In this document: positions 36,097-48,045 of the stretch, piece by piece | How positions within the stretch are numbered: the first letter of the stretch is position 1 | Layout: the number at the start of each line of letters is the position of its first letter | Assembly: GCA_026008535.1 (NCBI GenBank) | Contig: BRKX01000011.1 | Span: forward strand, 46,980,183 to 47,044,182 | DNA length: 64,000 nucleotides | From: Perilla frutescens | Lineage: Eukaryota > Streptophyta > Magnoliopsida > Lamiales > Lamiaceae | Direction: 5' to 3' | Made by a program: the position numbers and the translations under genes | Notes under the pieces: model-generated | Databases searched by the model: none | What the model was told of the DNA's origin: nothing | What the model saw: only the letters and a program-made list of their open reading frames with translations

Positions 36097-36544
36097 TTGT
36101 ATTATTTTGGATATGCTATAATTTTTATGCAAAATCACTCGATAACCTCTACACAGGTGTGTATGGCATATAATTATTATGGAAGTTTGCTATTCAAACT
36201 CATATATTTGCTAATACTTTCAATACAATTTGCTATTTTTCGAAGGTTTCCATATTTCATATGTAAATCTTGTTGCTAAAATTCTGCAAATTCATACAAA
36301 TAGTTTCCAATATGGATGCACACTATAACTAGCCTGTGTATTTTTTATTTGTCATTTTCATTTGTATTATTATGGATGTGCAATAATTTTTATGGAAAAT
36401 CTCTTGATAACCTCTATACATGTGTGTCTGGTATATAATTTTTATGGCATTTTGCTATTCACACTTGTATATTTGCTAATAATGTCAATAAATTTTGCTA
36501 ATTGCCGCCGTTTTTCATATTTCACATGTAAACCTCCTTGCTAA
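36097..36544. repeat. 265-bp direct duplication in element D
   Basis: Sequences starting at 36097 and 36362 are diverged copies (shared TTTTATGG, GTATATAATTTTTATGG, TTGCTATTCACACT and TTTGCTAAT words). Both keep a 60-codon frame, but that follows from the duplication. Confidence 0.6.
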
Positions 36545-38399
36545 TATGAATAATATGTTTCCTTTTTTTTTAACCGACCTGGTAATACAAATTAAATTTT
36601 GACAATGCAAGATGTCCCATTCAAACACGTAAATCTAAAATTATGTCAACATGGGCAAGTTAATATATATTGTCCTCGCATTTGACATAGATGCACACAT
36701 TTTGATTGAATGTTATGTTATAAATAAATGTTATAAAATTGTTCATAATTTAACAATATTGATAATGCATTGCATAAACATCAATTTGGAAAATTGAAAA
36801 ATACAAAATTCAACCAATACGTACTCAAATCAAATATATTTCATACTACCCATCTCTCGTAATAATGGCTTCAATATATATTGATAATGCATTGCATAAA
36901 CACCAATATGAACGCTTTGCTTCTGTGTCTTGTTCATCTTTTTTATAGCCTTTGTTAGATCAGCTGGACTTGTTCTATTCTTTAGGTTCAAATATGATGA
37001 CCTCGCACGTGTGATTACTGCATTTGATGATGTACCGGCTGCAAAAAGAATAGCATATTGTTATCCATATGTACTCAAACACACAACAATTGATGTCAGT
37101 AGGATTAATATTTGCTAATATAACACATTAAGTTGCTAACATTTGCTGATTTATTTGCAAACTACATTCATTCTTTTGTTAATAAAGAGCAGCTTGCTTG
37201 AATAATGTATCCAAACACATAGCAATTCCTAACTAATTCCATATTTTTTGATAATAGAAAAGCTAAATTCGCTAATACAGTGAAAATCAATTGGCACTAT
37301 AGTGTAAACAAATTAATGAACAAAATTCCCTTCAAAATTCATATTTGAAATTGGAGCAATTTTAAATTCAAACGAAATACCTAACATATGCAAACTATAG
37401 AGTACAAAATTAGCTAACATTTGCATATTCATTTGCAAACTATAATCATTCATTTGTTATTAAAGAGCAAATTGATTGACTAATGTATCCAAACATATAC
37501 CAATTCCAAAAAAAGCTAACATAGGTAGACTATAGAGTACTCAATTAGCTAACCTTTGCAGATTTATTTGCTAATTACTTTCGTCCATTTGCTAGTAAAA
37601 GCAGATTGCTTGACAAATGTAATCTAACAAATAGCAATTCCATTCAAATTATATAAGCTTCCATAATAGCATAACTAATTTCGCTAATACAGTCCACACC
37701 AATCACTATTGTTGTGCAGAAAAATTAATCAACAAATTGCATTCAAATAAATATATTTAAATTGGAGCAATTTTGAATTCAATAAAATACCCACCTGGTT
37801 CATAAATATATAATTAGTACTACATAATGTCAAAAGCACTAAAAAATAAGACCAATAACATATTGATATTTGTTTGCTAATAAGATTCCCAAACTTGATA
37901 CACAGTCGCATATTATTAAAAAAAAAAAAAAGCTATCAGTTTAAATAGAATTTGCTAACACTACCACAAAAACTCTCATACATCTCATACATAACGGATA
38001 TTTTAAAAATCCGTTATCTATGAGCGCATTTTTGGTATAGATAACGGATATTTGAAAAATCCGTTACGAGAAAAGTGTTATCTCCGATCATATATAACGT
38101 TTTCGAGTCTTGCGTTATCTGTGAGTGTTACATATTGTTCACAATTATAACGCTCATTTGGTACCGTTATGTGTTGTGTTATGTTTAAACATATTATATA
38201 ACGGTAAAATTTACCGTTATGAATATCTGTTATGTATATCTGTTATTTTTTTAATTCAAAATTATTAAATTGAAAATTTTCTAACTTTGGCGCGGCTATT
38301 TCCCACCATTATTTCCAACCAAACCATTTGATATATCATAAAAATAATAAGTATATTTTTAAACAAAAAATTGTGACAAAAACAGTAAACAAAAGGATC

Positions 38400-39511
38400 G
38401 AAATTGACGTTTAAACCTGGAGAACAAAGGATCAAAATTGAAAAGCCCCTTCTCCCAAATTCAAATTCAGAGAACAAAGAGCAGAAAAAGAAAAGCCCCT
38501 TCGCCCAAATCTCAATTCAAGCGGGAGTTAGAAAAAATTCACATTCCCCCTTTTTCAATTCGCGGGAGTTTCAGAAGCCCTAGTCAAATTCTATCAAAAA
38601 TTTTCCCTCATCTTCTCCTTCCCCTTTGCTGTTGATACCCCTTGTCGTTGCCTTGTCTCAGCGTTGCCGTACCTCACCGTCGTTGCCCCTTCCCATCTCG
38701 TTGCTGCCAATCGTAATTCAATATATAGCCTAAAGGAGTTCATTTTTTGATTTGGGGGAACTGGAAGAAACTGCGATTTTCTCTAATTTTTGAGGTATTA
38801 ATATATTTTCTTCATCGTTTTACTGTTTTGCTGCTTGTGTTCTTCCGTTTTTGGTATATTTATGTTTATGGTGCCTCTGATTTCTCGGCCAATTTTGCGT
38901 CAGTAATGAATAAAAGCCCTTATATTTGAAGTGTTGGTGATTCCGTTGTCGTGTTGTGTGTGCTTGAAGTTGTTTTGAATTTTTTCTTTTTATCTTCATA
39001 TTTTTTCTTTGCTACTTGCTATTTGCTCGCTGCTGCGCTATTTTAGATTGCTAGTGGATTTTTTTTTTTATTTTTTTTTTGGTTTTGCAATTTGTTAAAT
39101 TTAGAAATGAGCTTTTGAAAGTGAATTGATGCAAATATTTAGATGACTCCATTTCGTACTTAATGAATAAATATCTATTTTCTGATGATGGACATAGGTA
39201 TATGTGGAAGTAGACAGAATTGGAGAGGATCTGGTTAAGGATCTGGAGAACTCATTGCCCTCATTATTGGTTACTATCAAATATCAATGATCTGTTTTTG
39301 AAATTGGAAGCATCCATTGGCCACTTTCACGTAAATCGTCAAGTAAGTGATAGACTAGATAACCACTATTGTACTCCCTTAATCATCATCCTACACTGAA
39401 AAACATTGTTTTACATACCTTTCCTATGCAACCCTGTTGTATGAGGCACACATAGCTTAGTTCTGCCTTTAGTGCTGTTTCCAACAAAATCTTTATACAA
39501 TGGGCTTGCAG
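38400..39511 (+). other. 5' region of the CACTA gene
   Basis: GC-richer leader-like DNA at 38430-38720 and an exon-like stretch at about 39195-39345 followed by GTAAGT. No start codon can be chosen with confidence; the 65-codon frame at 38438 shows no family resemblance. Confidence 0.35.
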
Positions 39512-39755
39512 AGTGGCTCATCAGTGGAAGGAAGCTATTCAGTTCCTTTGATTTTTGCAGAACTTCCAGAAGTTAATCAGAAAGGTTCCCAGTGGACTCA
39601 GTGTGAGATCAAAGATGCCATCAATTTGATTTATGACAACCTGCAGAGATTGGACTCTTATTTGTCTGTGCTTGTAAGAATTTATCTTGACACATTCTTG
39701 TTGATGTGGTTTTGGTACTTGCTCTGTCTTGTTCATTTGGATTCCAGGTTTTTTC

Positions 39756-39796
<41 letters not shown>

Positions 39797-42125
39797 TACT
39801 AGCTAGCGTTCAAACGTTCGAGAACTTCTTCTACTTTGTTTGTGGTATAAGTATTTGAAGTACTAATTAAGCTAATTTTGTTGTTCATTTGGACTCTTAT
39901 ATGTTTTTTCACCCCATCGTTTTCTTCTTCTTTTGGTCTATCTTAAACTAGCTTATGTTGGTTGTCGATATTATGAAAACTCATTTGTTTGTCGATATTA
40001 TGTTGTAACAGTAAACTAATGAATAATTAAACATATATATATATAGAATGATATATAATCAATCGCATCTTATATGAATTTCCAAATTCATAACTCATAC
40101 ACACTTATTTCAGCTTTGCATGCAGGACACTGATTGCCTTTGAAGACCAACTTAACCGAGTGGTTTACATATAGGAGCAAATTGTCTCAATGTACGTATT
40201 ACATTTTTATGGTTACATTTTTAAGGTTACTTTTTTTAATTAGTTGGATATTTTTTTAATCAGAAGCAACTTCAAGTGATTTGCTTTCACTTGCACTTGA
40301 TAAACCAGAACATGCTGGTCGTGTGCGAGGAAAAGGGTCAGGCGTCAAGCCCAAATCCTACTTCCAATCTACTAGAGAAAGTAGACGAGCTACAACCCAA
40401 GGTTCACAAGCCTTGTGTAATGCTGAATTGGAGGAAGCAAAGAGAAAAATTGAAGAACAAGCTGGCAAGATTCAGGATTTAGATCATATAGTCCAAGAGT
40501 TAAAGGGTAAAATGGAAATGTTTGAATCTAAGCATGCTGAAAATGACAAAGACTCTGAAGGATTGGCTAGTTGTTCAGTGATAAAGATTGTAAATCAGGA
40601 GAAGCATCATATGGAGTCTCCCGATGTTGTATGTATTGGAAAATCAAATTTCTTACAGGTAAGTGTAGTGATTTTCATGAAATAATTACTGTCTGCACCT
40701 AAGAATTATATTTTCTTGATACTTTCTTTTAATATGTAGGGAAAGGCAGTGAAGTTGCTATATGGAGACTCCAAAAAGCTTGTAGCTTATGGAACAATAT
40801 TTGTTGCTGGTGCTGTCCTACATGGCTCTCCGATGCCTCCAGATTGCTTCCGTGTTTCGATTGATGAAGTTGTAGATGAGAGTGCAGAGCTACCATTTCG
40901 TGTTTCAGATGAGATAGAGACAGTAGGAAGTGCACTAGGAACTCATGTCGCATGGCCTATCCATTTGGTAGTGGAAAGACAGAATGAGGTAATTTTATAG
41001 AATATTATGTTGTCTTCTATTTTTAATAGTGAATTGTTAATAATATAATGTCTCTAATTATTTAGACACAGGATAAGAAAAGAATTGGAAAAAAGTTGTT
41101 TGAGAGAAATGATCAAGATACGAAAATCAACTTGTCATCATTGCCTCCAACATTACTTGCACTGTATTTTTCATTTAAGGGAACTTCCAAGGATGAATCA
41201 ATATGTTTTATGTTAGATGTTGAATTGTTTGGGCATGAGGTGAAGGTTCACATTTTTCTGAAGCATGATGTCCTTCCATTTTGTAAGATGGACCCAATAT
41301 CAGGAAATTGCATCAGTGCATATGTTTGGTAAGCTCATTAATTCTATTTCTTTCTTTATAAGTGACATGTGTTATTTGTACAACTGTAACATGTTTATCG
41401 GCAGGCATTTGTATAGAAAAATGAAGGAAAATGATAGTGTTTGCAAGTTCCTCTTTGTGAATCTATTTGCTGTAGCATATGGGCTGAAGGTTGAGGATAG
41501 ATCACGTGCATTATCAGAAAGATTACTTCTTGCAGCCTCAAATCAACTTGTACTCGTGCCTTGCAACGCGGGGTACGTGAATTAATTTGAATCCCTTAAT
41601 TTGCACATCTATTGCATTCGGTTCGAGTTGTAGCTGTAGGCTTATATATTTATTTGTTGTTAGTATGATGTATGTTTTCTGGCATAATAATTTGACACTC
41701 TTATGAAATAGCGGGCATTGGATTCTGACAATCTTCCAAGTTGAAAAAAATCAAGTGTTTCTTATGGATCCTCTTTGTCATCGTAATAAGGACACTGTAT
41801 GGAAGTCTGTCGTTGACACGTAAGTTTTTGACTTTTCAGCTAATAAATCATATCGCTTTCATTTTAATGGATGTTAATGTTAACTGTCTTAATAACTTCC
41901 CTTTGAAGTGCCTTAAGTATTGTCCACGCAAACAAGGGAAAGAAATCTAAAAAAGCAAATTGGGAAGTTATAAAGGTACATTCTCATTTATAGGTTAGTT
42001 TATTAATTATTATTACACACTTTCCATGTCTTATTTATACTATATAGGGTCCTATGCAACCTGATGACAAGCAATGTGGCTATTACCCTTTGTTGTGGAG
42101 AGAAGCTGGTAATTTAGTTCAATAA
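39512..42125 (+). CDS. CACTA-borne protein with DUF8039-like region and Ulp1-like (C48) cysteine protease domain, probably degenerate 5'
   Basis: Exons: 39512-39673, 40264-40658, 40740-40988, 41072-41328, 41405-41572, 41712-41819, 41909-41975, 42048-42125 (TAA). The first has NLIYDNLQRLDSYLSVL. The second is a coiled-coil-rich stretch (ELEEAKRKIEEQAGKIQDLD). The third has AYGTIFVAGAVLHGSPMPPD and GTHVAWPIHLVVE, resembling the DUF8039 region of CACTA proteins. The last four hold the Ulp1 fold: GHWILTIFQ (His), VFLMDPL (Asp), and QPDDKQCGYYP (Gln and Cys), so the catalytic set is complete. Such proteases would cut SUMO-like proteins; the substrate here is unknown. The chain from 39673 to 40264 could not be joined in frame; a possible exon at 40126-40190 (TLIAFEDQLNRVVYI) hits TAG. 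The C-terminus stops sooner than is usual. Confidence 0.7.
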
Positions 42126-42654
42126 AGGGTACTTAAATGCCTAGCTAGTGAGATTTGATACTTGTTTTATTTGCTTGAGATTGGGTTGTATGCAATTAAT
42201 AAAGGGGGTGAGTGTAGGTCTGCATGATTTATACTTGATTTATACTGCTCTGGTTATACTACTTTTTATGCATTTCCCCCTCTTTAATTTCTCTTTTTAT
42301 TTAGTAGTGTGAAATATAATGAGAGATCTCATGAACTCATGAGTTCTGGTTTTGTGCCGTAGAGAGGGGGTTGAGCAGTCACTGTAACCTATGACTCTCT
42401 CATGTGTGCAGATATGCAGATATACATATATGGATGCAGCAGCTGCAGGCAAACATGATTTTTGATTTCTTGGATAAATATGTTATCTTTCTTTTGACAC
42501 TATTACTATATAAATACGTTTAGAATATTAACTCTATTTGGATGAATGTATGAATATTTTTTGAATTAGACTTATGATGATTTATGGTAATTTTAGTTAT
42601 TTTTATTGTTTTAGAATTTTTTAATTGCTAAAAATCTATATAAAATTTGTAGCA

Positions 42655-43310
42655 GACATACATAACGGTACTTAATGAAAATATACATAACGGCAGTGAA
42701 ACTATAAGACCATTATGTATAATGCCTAAAGATAACCAAAACTAAAGAGATTTAATAACGGTAAAAATCTGTTATGTATCAAAACATACATAACGTAAAA
42801 AAAGTGTTATCTAAACTACAAACAACGTTATGTATTAATCCATGTGGTATATTTCATAACGGAGAAAAATGATTTTTCATAACGGTACAAACCGTTATAT
42901 ATAACAGTAATAGATCATGCAATGAAGAGTGTTATGTATGAAAAAGAAACCGTTATGTAAACGTTCATAGATAACGGAGAAAAATGAATTTTCATAACGG
43001 TAAAAACCGTTATATATAACAGTAATAGATCACGCAATGAAGAGTGTTATGTATGAAAAAAAAACCGTTATGTAAACGTTCATAGATAACGGAGATAGTT
43101 AAACTTTCATAACGGAAGAAAACGTTATGTATGAGAATTATAGATAACGTAATATCTGATGTTATGCTTGTTGCTACAACCGTTATGTTTAATAATATAG
43201 ATAACGGATATTATTCCGTTATGTATGAGCGCAGCATAGATAACACCAGTATACGTAACAGAGCTTTTTTCACATAGATAACGGATAAAATCCGTTATCT
43301 ATGAGAGTTT
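42655..43310. repeat. Subterminal ATAACGGT/ACCGTTAT array of the CACTA element
   Basis: More than fifteen copies of ACGGTAAA/ACCGTTATGTA-type words in both orientations. A block of about 120 bp with AACCGTTATATATAACAGTA and GCAATGAAGAGTGTTATGTA is directly duplicated (about 42855-42975 and 42976-43090). The left subterminal zone 37985-38250 has the same words. Confidence 0.85.
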
Positions 43311-43321
43311 TTGTGGTAGTG

Positions 43322-44170
43322 TAATATAACAAATTAATTTGCTAAACAAAGTAATCAAGCAAACACCCTCCTACATTCTGCTTAAATTTTCGACAAAGTA
43401 ATGCACATAATGTCAAAATCACGCAAAAAATAAGCATGCTAACATATTCATATTTATTTGCTAATAACATTAACAAACTTGCTACTCAAGATCATATTAT
43501 TCGCTATATGTCTTCAAAATAAATAACAAAAGCTATCAATTACAATATAATTTGCTAATATTCCAAATTAATGTCCTAAACAAAGAAATGAAACATATAC
43601 CCTAATACAGTATGCTTCTATTTGCGACAAATTAATATGCACAGTCGCATATTATTAACAAAAAGCTATCAATTTAAATATAATTTGCTAATATAACAAA
43701 TTAATGTCCTAAACAAAAAAATGAAACATATACCCTAATACAGTATGCTTCAATTTGCGACAAATTAATATGCACAGTCGCATATTATTAAAAAAAAGCT
43801 ATCAATTTAAATATAATTTGCTAATATAACAAATTAATTTGCTAAACAAAGTAAACAAGCAAATACCTCCTACATTCTGCTTAAATTTTCGACAACGTAA
43901 TGCACATAATGTCAAAATCAGGCAAAAAATAAGCATGCCAATATATTCACATTTATTTGCTAATAACATTAACAAACTTGCTAATCAGGATCAAATTATT
44001 CGCTATATGTCTTCAAAATAAATAACAAAAGCTATCAATTACAAGATAATTTGCTAATATTCCAAATTAATTTCCTAAACAAAGAAATCAAACATATACC
44101 CTACTACAGTATGCTTCAATTTGTGACAAATTAATATACATAATGTCGAATGGTATCAATTTCAATATAA
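43322..44170. repeat. TTTGCTAA-rich tandem repeats of element D
   Basis: A unit of about 500 bp (starting TAATATAACAAATTAATTTG) is present at 43322 and again at 43822. Inside it a unit of about 130 bp with GTATGCTTCAATTTGCGACA and GCACAGTCGCATATTATTA is repeated (43565, 43697). The same unit also lies left of the CACTA element near 37900, confirming that one array was split. Confidence 0.8.
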
Positions 44171-44653
44171 TTTGATAATATACAGTCTGCTTTGAAGGAA
44201 ATAAATTTGCTAACACATTCAGTTTTATTTACTATAAACATTCATAAATTTACTAATAAGGAGCACAATGCCTCCTACACGTACTCAAACAAATAGCAAA
44301 TATTAACTGCTAATAGCGCTCACAATTTCTCCTATATATACATTCAATACACATTTTTTTAAAACACGTGCGCGCCGCAAAACATAATCGCAAATCAATT
44401 ATTACGAACAACTGTCCCTATCCATGTTTTTTCCCCTAAATCATACCGATCAGTGGTCCCCCAACGAAGAAGTTGTTGAGTTCCAAACAAAAATCACAGT
44501 AAAACCACATAAGACTCCACAACAAAAATATGTGTCTATTCTAAAGCTTCAACAAAGTAGAGAAAAAAAACCACTAAAATCATAAAATTCCAACTTTTAG
44601 CAAATAAACCAACTTAAACATGATATAAACAAAAAAAAAAGTCGAAGAAAAAC

Positions 44654-44700
44654 CTGGGCTTCTTCTCTTTGAACGCTTCCCAGACATTATCGATCGCCAT
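44654..44700 (-). pseudogene. Start-exon-like segment at the right end of element D
   Basis: Minus strand ATG (44700) reading MAIDNVWEAFKEKKP, ending at CCCAG|GTTTTTC. It sits just inside the TIR in GC-richer DNA, the same place as the start-like exon of element A at 26544. Later exons could not be found in the word array. Function unknown. Confidence 0.35.
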
Positions 44701-45074
44701 GAAAAGTTTACGCTATGCCACCGCCCTTGCAGACTTTGATTTCCGGCTTTGGAGAATTTTTTTCACCTCGATACAGAACGCTAAAGCTAAAACCTAGATT
44801 TTTTTGGTTGCAAATGAAATCCCCACCAAATCTACTGTTCGATTCGGCCGGTGGGCGTAAGTAATGGAGATGTGATTTTGGGGATTTTTTCCCCACCCTA
44901 TTTTACCCTTTTACATTCAGTATTATAAAACAATAGTAAATATATTGCTATTTGGTCCCTAGAAATGAATTTAAATTTGGACCATTTATTTAGACTAGAT
45001 CTATGGTTTAATGTTGTTCCTATTTCCTACATAGGGGGGTGGCATTCACTTTAACCCACCCCTCTATATATATA

Positions 45075-45693
45075 CAGTAAAACCTCTATACAGTAATATC
45101 GTTGGGACCAGAGAAAAATATTACTATAGGGAGGTTATTCTTATATAGATTTTACATATAAAAATTATTATTTTTTAAATAATTAATATATATTATACAA
45201 CACTTAAAAATGTCTTTTCATATTTAAAAACATGAATTTAAAAGGTATATAAGATTCATTCATGTGTGCTCTAACCGAAGAATACATCATATAGGAATCA
45301 TGCAAGATGTGCATGGTGATAATCCAGAGAATGATAGTGTAAAAATAGAAAATGTATTATGTCAATGAGCTTAAAATATGTTGGACAAGTTGGAAATATT
45401 TTAGATTCAACAAGAAAGTGTCATGTTGACTAATTAGTTATAATGTGCAAATTAAAAGGTGTGATATTAATCCAAAAAAATAAAAGCACTGCCACAACTA
45501 ACTTTAGATAAGTATTTCATACAATTTTAAGTTTAATATAACATATGTAGTTAAAATAGTTCTAGACATTTTATAGAGATATTTAAATATATATGAAATT
45601 TAATGTCACTTTATTACTATACCGAGTTGGGACCACAATTTTTTTATTACTATAAGGAGGTTATTATTATATAGAGTATTCTTAGAAGTTTTA

Positions 45694-45696
<3 letters not shown>
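45075..45696. mobile_element. Emigrant/Lemi-like (pogo-type) TIR element, 622 bp
   Basis: Left end CAGTAAAACCTCTATACAGT and right end ATAGAGTATTCTTAGAAGTT then TTACTG. CAGTAAAACCTCTATA is the known TIR of Emigrant/Lemi pogo-like elements in plants. TA precedes the left end; the right end is followed by TGTA and then (TA)n. Interior motifs ATTACTATAGGGAGGTTATT and its complement-like counterpart near 45650 extend the inverted repeat. Non-coding. Confidence 0.75.
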
Positions 45697-45725
<29 letters not shown>

Positions 45726-46444
45726 GGGGCACACTTGTGTGAGACCGTCTAACGGGTCTCTTACGTTAGACGGATTCCCACCCGACCCGACCCGACCTAG
45801 AATATATATATTAAAAAAAAGCTTAATTCTCCCCTCCAACTCGCGGTGCCTAGGTTTTCTTCCAAATTGCGGCGCTCGTTCTCTTCCACCTCGCGATTCA
45901 ACCATCGTCCGACTATTCAACATCGCAGATAACATCTAAATCCTAGCAGCTCGTGATTCAACTACTGGCGATTCAACCTCTGGCGATTTTTGCACGATTT
46001 AATAGATAATTTCAGAAAAGCAATTAGCGTTCCCTCCGGTGGAATTTCGGTCAATTCCGGTGAAAAAACATTAGCCACAACAGGTATGTGTTCTTAGGTT
46101 ACGAGATATGTAATTTTGTTTTAATTTTTCAACAATGATTATGTATATCAAATTTTGCATTCAAACTGTTCGACAATATGTTACTAAGAACTGATTTATT
46201 GAAATTTTGATTTACTTGATAATAATGTTACAAATATCAACAGTAGTTAGTGATACCCACCGGTTGAATTTCTAACCTTATGAAATTTCTTTGAACTTAG
46301 GTGAATAAACATCTACTACAAGTGGTAACGATATTGTAATTAGATTTTTGAAATTTTTTAGTTTCTAAGCCTTTATTTCTCAAATTGGGTGAATTATTGC
46401 TACATGTTCTATATATACATACCTTGTGTTCGATGATATGTCTA

Positions 46445-46910
46445 TGAAAGAATTACTTTGAATTTATATACAGTAGTAATACTTCTATGGTATTCAGTAA
46501 TACTTGCTATGATGATAGTAGTCCTTCACTAGCTATTATTCATATTTTGCAACTGTTTCACTTGAAAACATAATTATAACTCACTCGATAGTAATAATAC
46601 TTCTATGATATATAGTGATACTTTCTAACGTAATAGTAATCCTTCCCTTAAAACGTAACTATGATTCAATAGATAGTTATTTCTGCGTGAATAGATCAAT
46701 AAAAGTACATATCACATGCATATATTGAATTTTGTAGACTAGTAATACTTCTATGATATTATTTTATATTTATATGCAGTAGTAATACTTCTATGGTATT
46801 CAGTAATACTTGTTATAATGATAGTAATCATTCACTAGCTATTATTCATATTTTGCAACAGTTTCACTTAAAAACATAATTATAACTCACTCGATAGTAA
46901 TAATACAGTT
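46445..46910. repeat. 140-bp direct duplication of GTAATACTTCTATG words in element E
   Basis: The blocks at about 46461-46602 and 46770-46908 both read GTAGTAATACTTCTATGGTA, CACTAGCTATTATTCATATT and AACTCACTCGATAGTAATAA. The second copy ends exactly where the exon-like segment at 46910 begins. Confidence 0.75.
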
Positions 46911-47128
46911 GGAGCGTTGAGGTTGGCCTCCTGATGAGGAGCTCGACTCGATTCGTTTGCACCCTCAAATGGGACGCCATGAGGAAGAAGTTTGAGGCCT
47001 TTCGAGCCAGTCGGGACATGTATAGGTGTGGTGTTGCTGCACAATGCCTTTGGCTCGTTAAAGAAGATGGCTTTTATTTCAACAATAATGGGGCTCATTG
47101 GATTAAAGATTTTCCATGGTTGTCATAA
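46910..47128 (+). pseudogene. Exon-like cargo segment in element E
   Basis: After AATACAG comes a GC-richer stretch with two overlapping open frames, one reading VCTLKWDAMRKKFEAFRASR, the other GVVLLHNAFGSLKKMAFIST and IMGLIGLKIF. A stop and a CT-rich, 3'-UTR-like tail (47130-47165) follow. Its composition is unlike the element around it, suggesting a captured host exon. The source gene was not recognised. Confidence 0.35.
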
Positions 47129-47439
47129 TAATCTCTCTCTCTCTCTTTTTCTTTCTCTTTTTTTTTTGGAGATAATGAATGTGATCATAGGCTTGTTTGC
47201 CTATAAATATCAAATCTAGCTAGATGAATAAGAGGTTGGAGTTTCTTTCTTTTGCTTTTCTATTTTTCATTTTGCACTATATGCAAGTTAACTATGTTGT
47301 CTTCAACGAGTTCCAACCATTAGTCTTTGGTTTAATTTGATGACGAACTTCATTTTCTGAATTAAATTGTCAATTTCGTTTTATGAAAAATAATTATAAA
47401 GCTTAATTGGATCACCCTATATTTGCAATGAGTTTGACA

Positions 47440-48020
47440 ACGATATCACTAAAGAATGTAAAAGTATCACTAAATAAACATAAAGTATCATTAAATAAGA
47501 ATAAGTATCTCTAACTAACATAAAAGTATCAAAAAATACAGTATCACTAAAGAATGTAAAAGTATCACTAAATAAGAATAAGTATCACAAACTGATGTAA
47601 GTATCTCTAACATAAAAGTATCACTAAAAACCTGTCAAGTATCAATATTTCAAAAATGCAGTATCACTGAGAATGTAAAAGTATCACTAAATAATGTAAA
47701 AGTATCACTAAATAAACATAAAGTATCACTAAATAAGAATAAGTATCACAAACTGATGTAAGTATCTCTAACTAACATAAAAGTATTACTAAAAACCTGT
47801 GAAGTATCAATATTTCAAAAATACAGTATCACTAAAGAATGTTAAAGCATCACTAAAGAATGTTAAAGCATCACTAAAGAATGTAAAAGTATCACTAAAT
47901 AAACATAAAGTATCACTAAATAAGAATAAGTATCACAAACTGATGTAAGTATCACTAATGAATATAAAAGTATCACTAAAAAACTGTCAAGTATCACTAT
48001 TTTAAAAATGCAGTATCACT
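47440..48020. repeat. AGTATCACTAA minisatellite in element E
   Basis: Over thirty copies of AGTATCAC(T/A)AA separated by short spacers (ATAAACATAA, ATAAGAATA, CTGATGTA, AACCTGTC). Longer phrases such as AAAAATACAGTATCACTAAA recur at about 47536, 47657, 47817 and 48004, giving loose units of 120-190 bp. Confidence 0.9.
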
Positions 48021-48045
48021 AAAAAATGTCGACTGCATATATATA

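Larger units (their letters stand above)
37959..43321 (+). mobile_element. 5.36 kb CACTA (En/Spm, CMC) element inserted in element D
   Basis: Termini CACTACCACAAAAACTCTCA and TGAGAGTTTTTGTGGTAGTG are perfect inverted repeats with the CACTA signature. TAA is duplicated at 37956-37958 and 43322-43324. The uninterrupted copy of the surrounding repeat at about 43815-43840 reads TTTGCTAATATAACAAATTA, which is the empty site. Subterminal DNA (37985-38250; 42655-43310) is packed with ATAACGGT/ACCGTTAT words, the expected transposase-binding zones. It carries an Ulp1-like gene but no TNP2-type transposase, so it depends on a helper. Confidence 0.95.
34601..45064 (-). mobile_element. Element D: (TA)n-flanked TIR element of the A family, split by a CACTA element
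   Basis: The right end, complemented, is GGGGTGGGTTAAAGTGAATG then CCACCCCCCTATGTAGGAAA, nearly the same as the left end of A. The left end GGTTCAAATAGGAACACAAA with CCCTATGTAGGAAATAGGAA matches the right end of A. D is therefore the same family inverted. Without the CACTA insert (37959-43321) it is about 5.1 kb. Its words are TTTGCTAA, the complement of A's TTAGCAAA. (TA)n stands outside both ends (34568-34598, 45065-45074). Confidence 0.75.

Noticed and set aside
36097..36544. Two similar 60-codon open frames 265 bp apart that could be a small gene pair
   Set aside because: They are a diverged DNA duplication in AT-rich filler; residues are dominated by Tyr/Phe/Ile from T-rich codons and there is no start context or partner exon.
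38438..38635. 65-codon protein at the 5' side of the CACTA gene
   Set aside because: No family resemblance and not joinable in frame to the exons of the Ulp1-like gene; more likely leader sequence.
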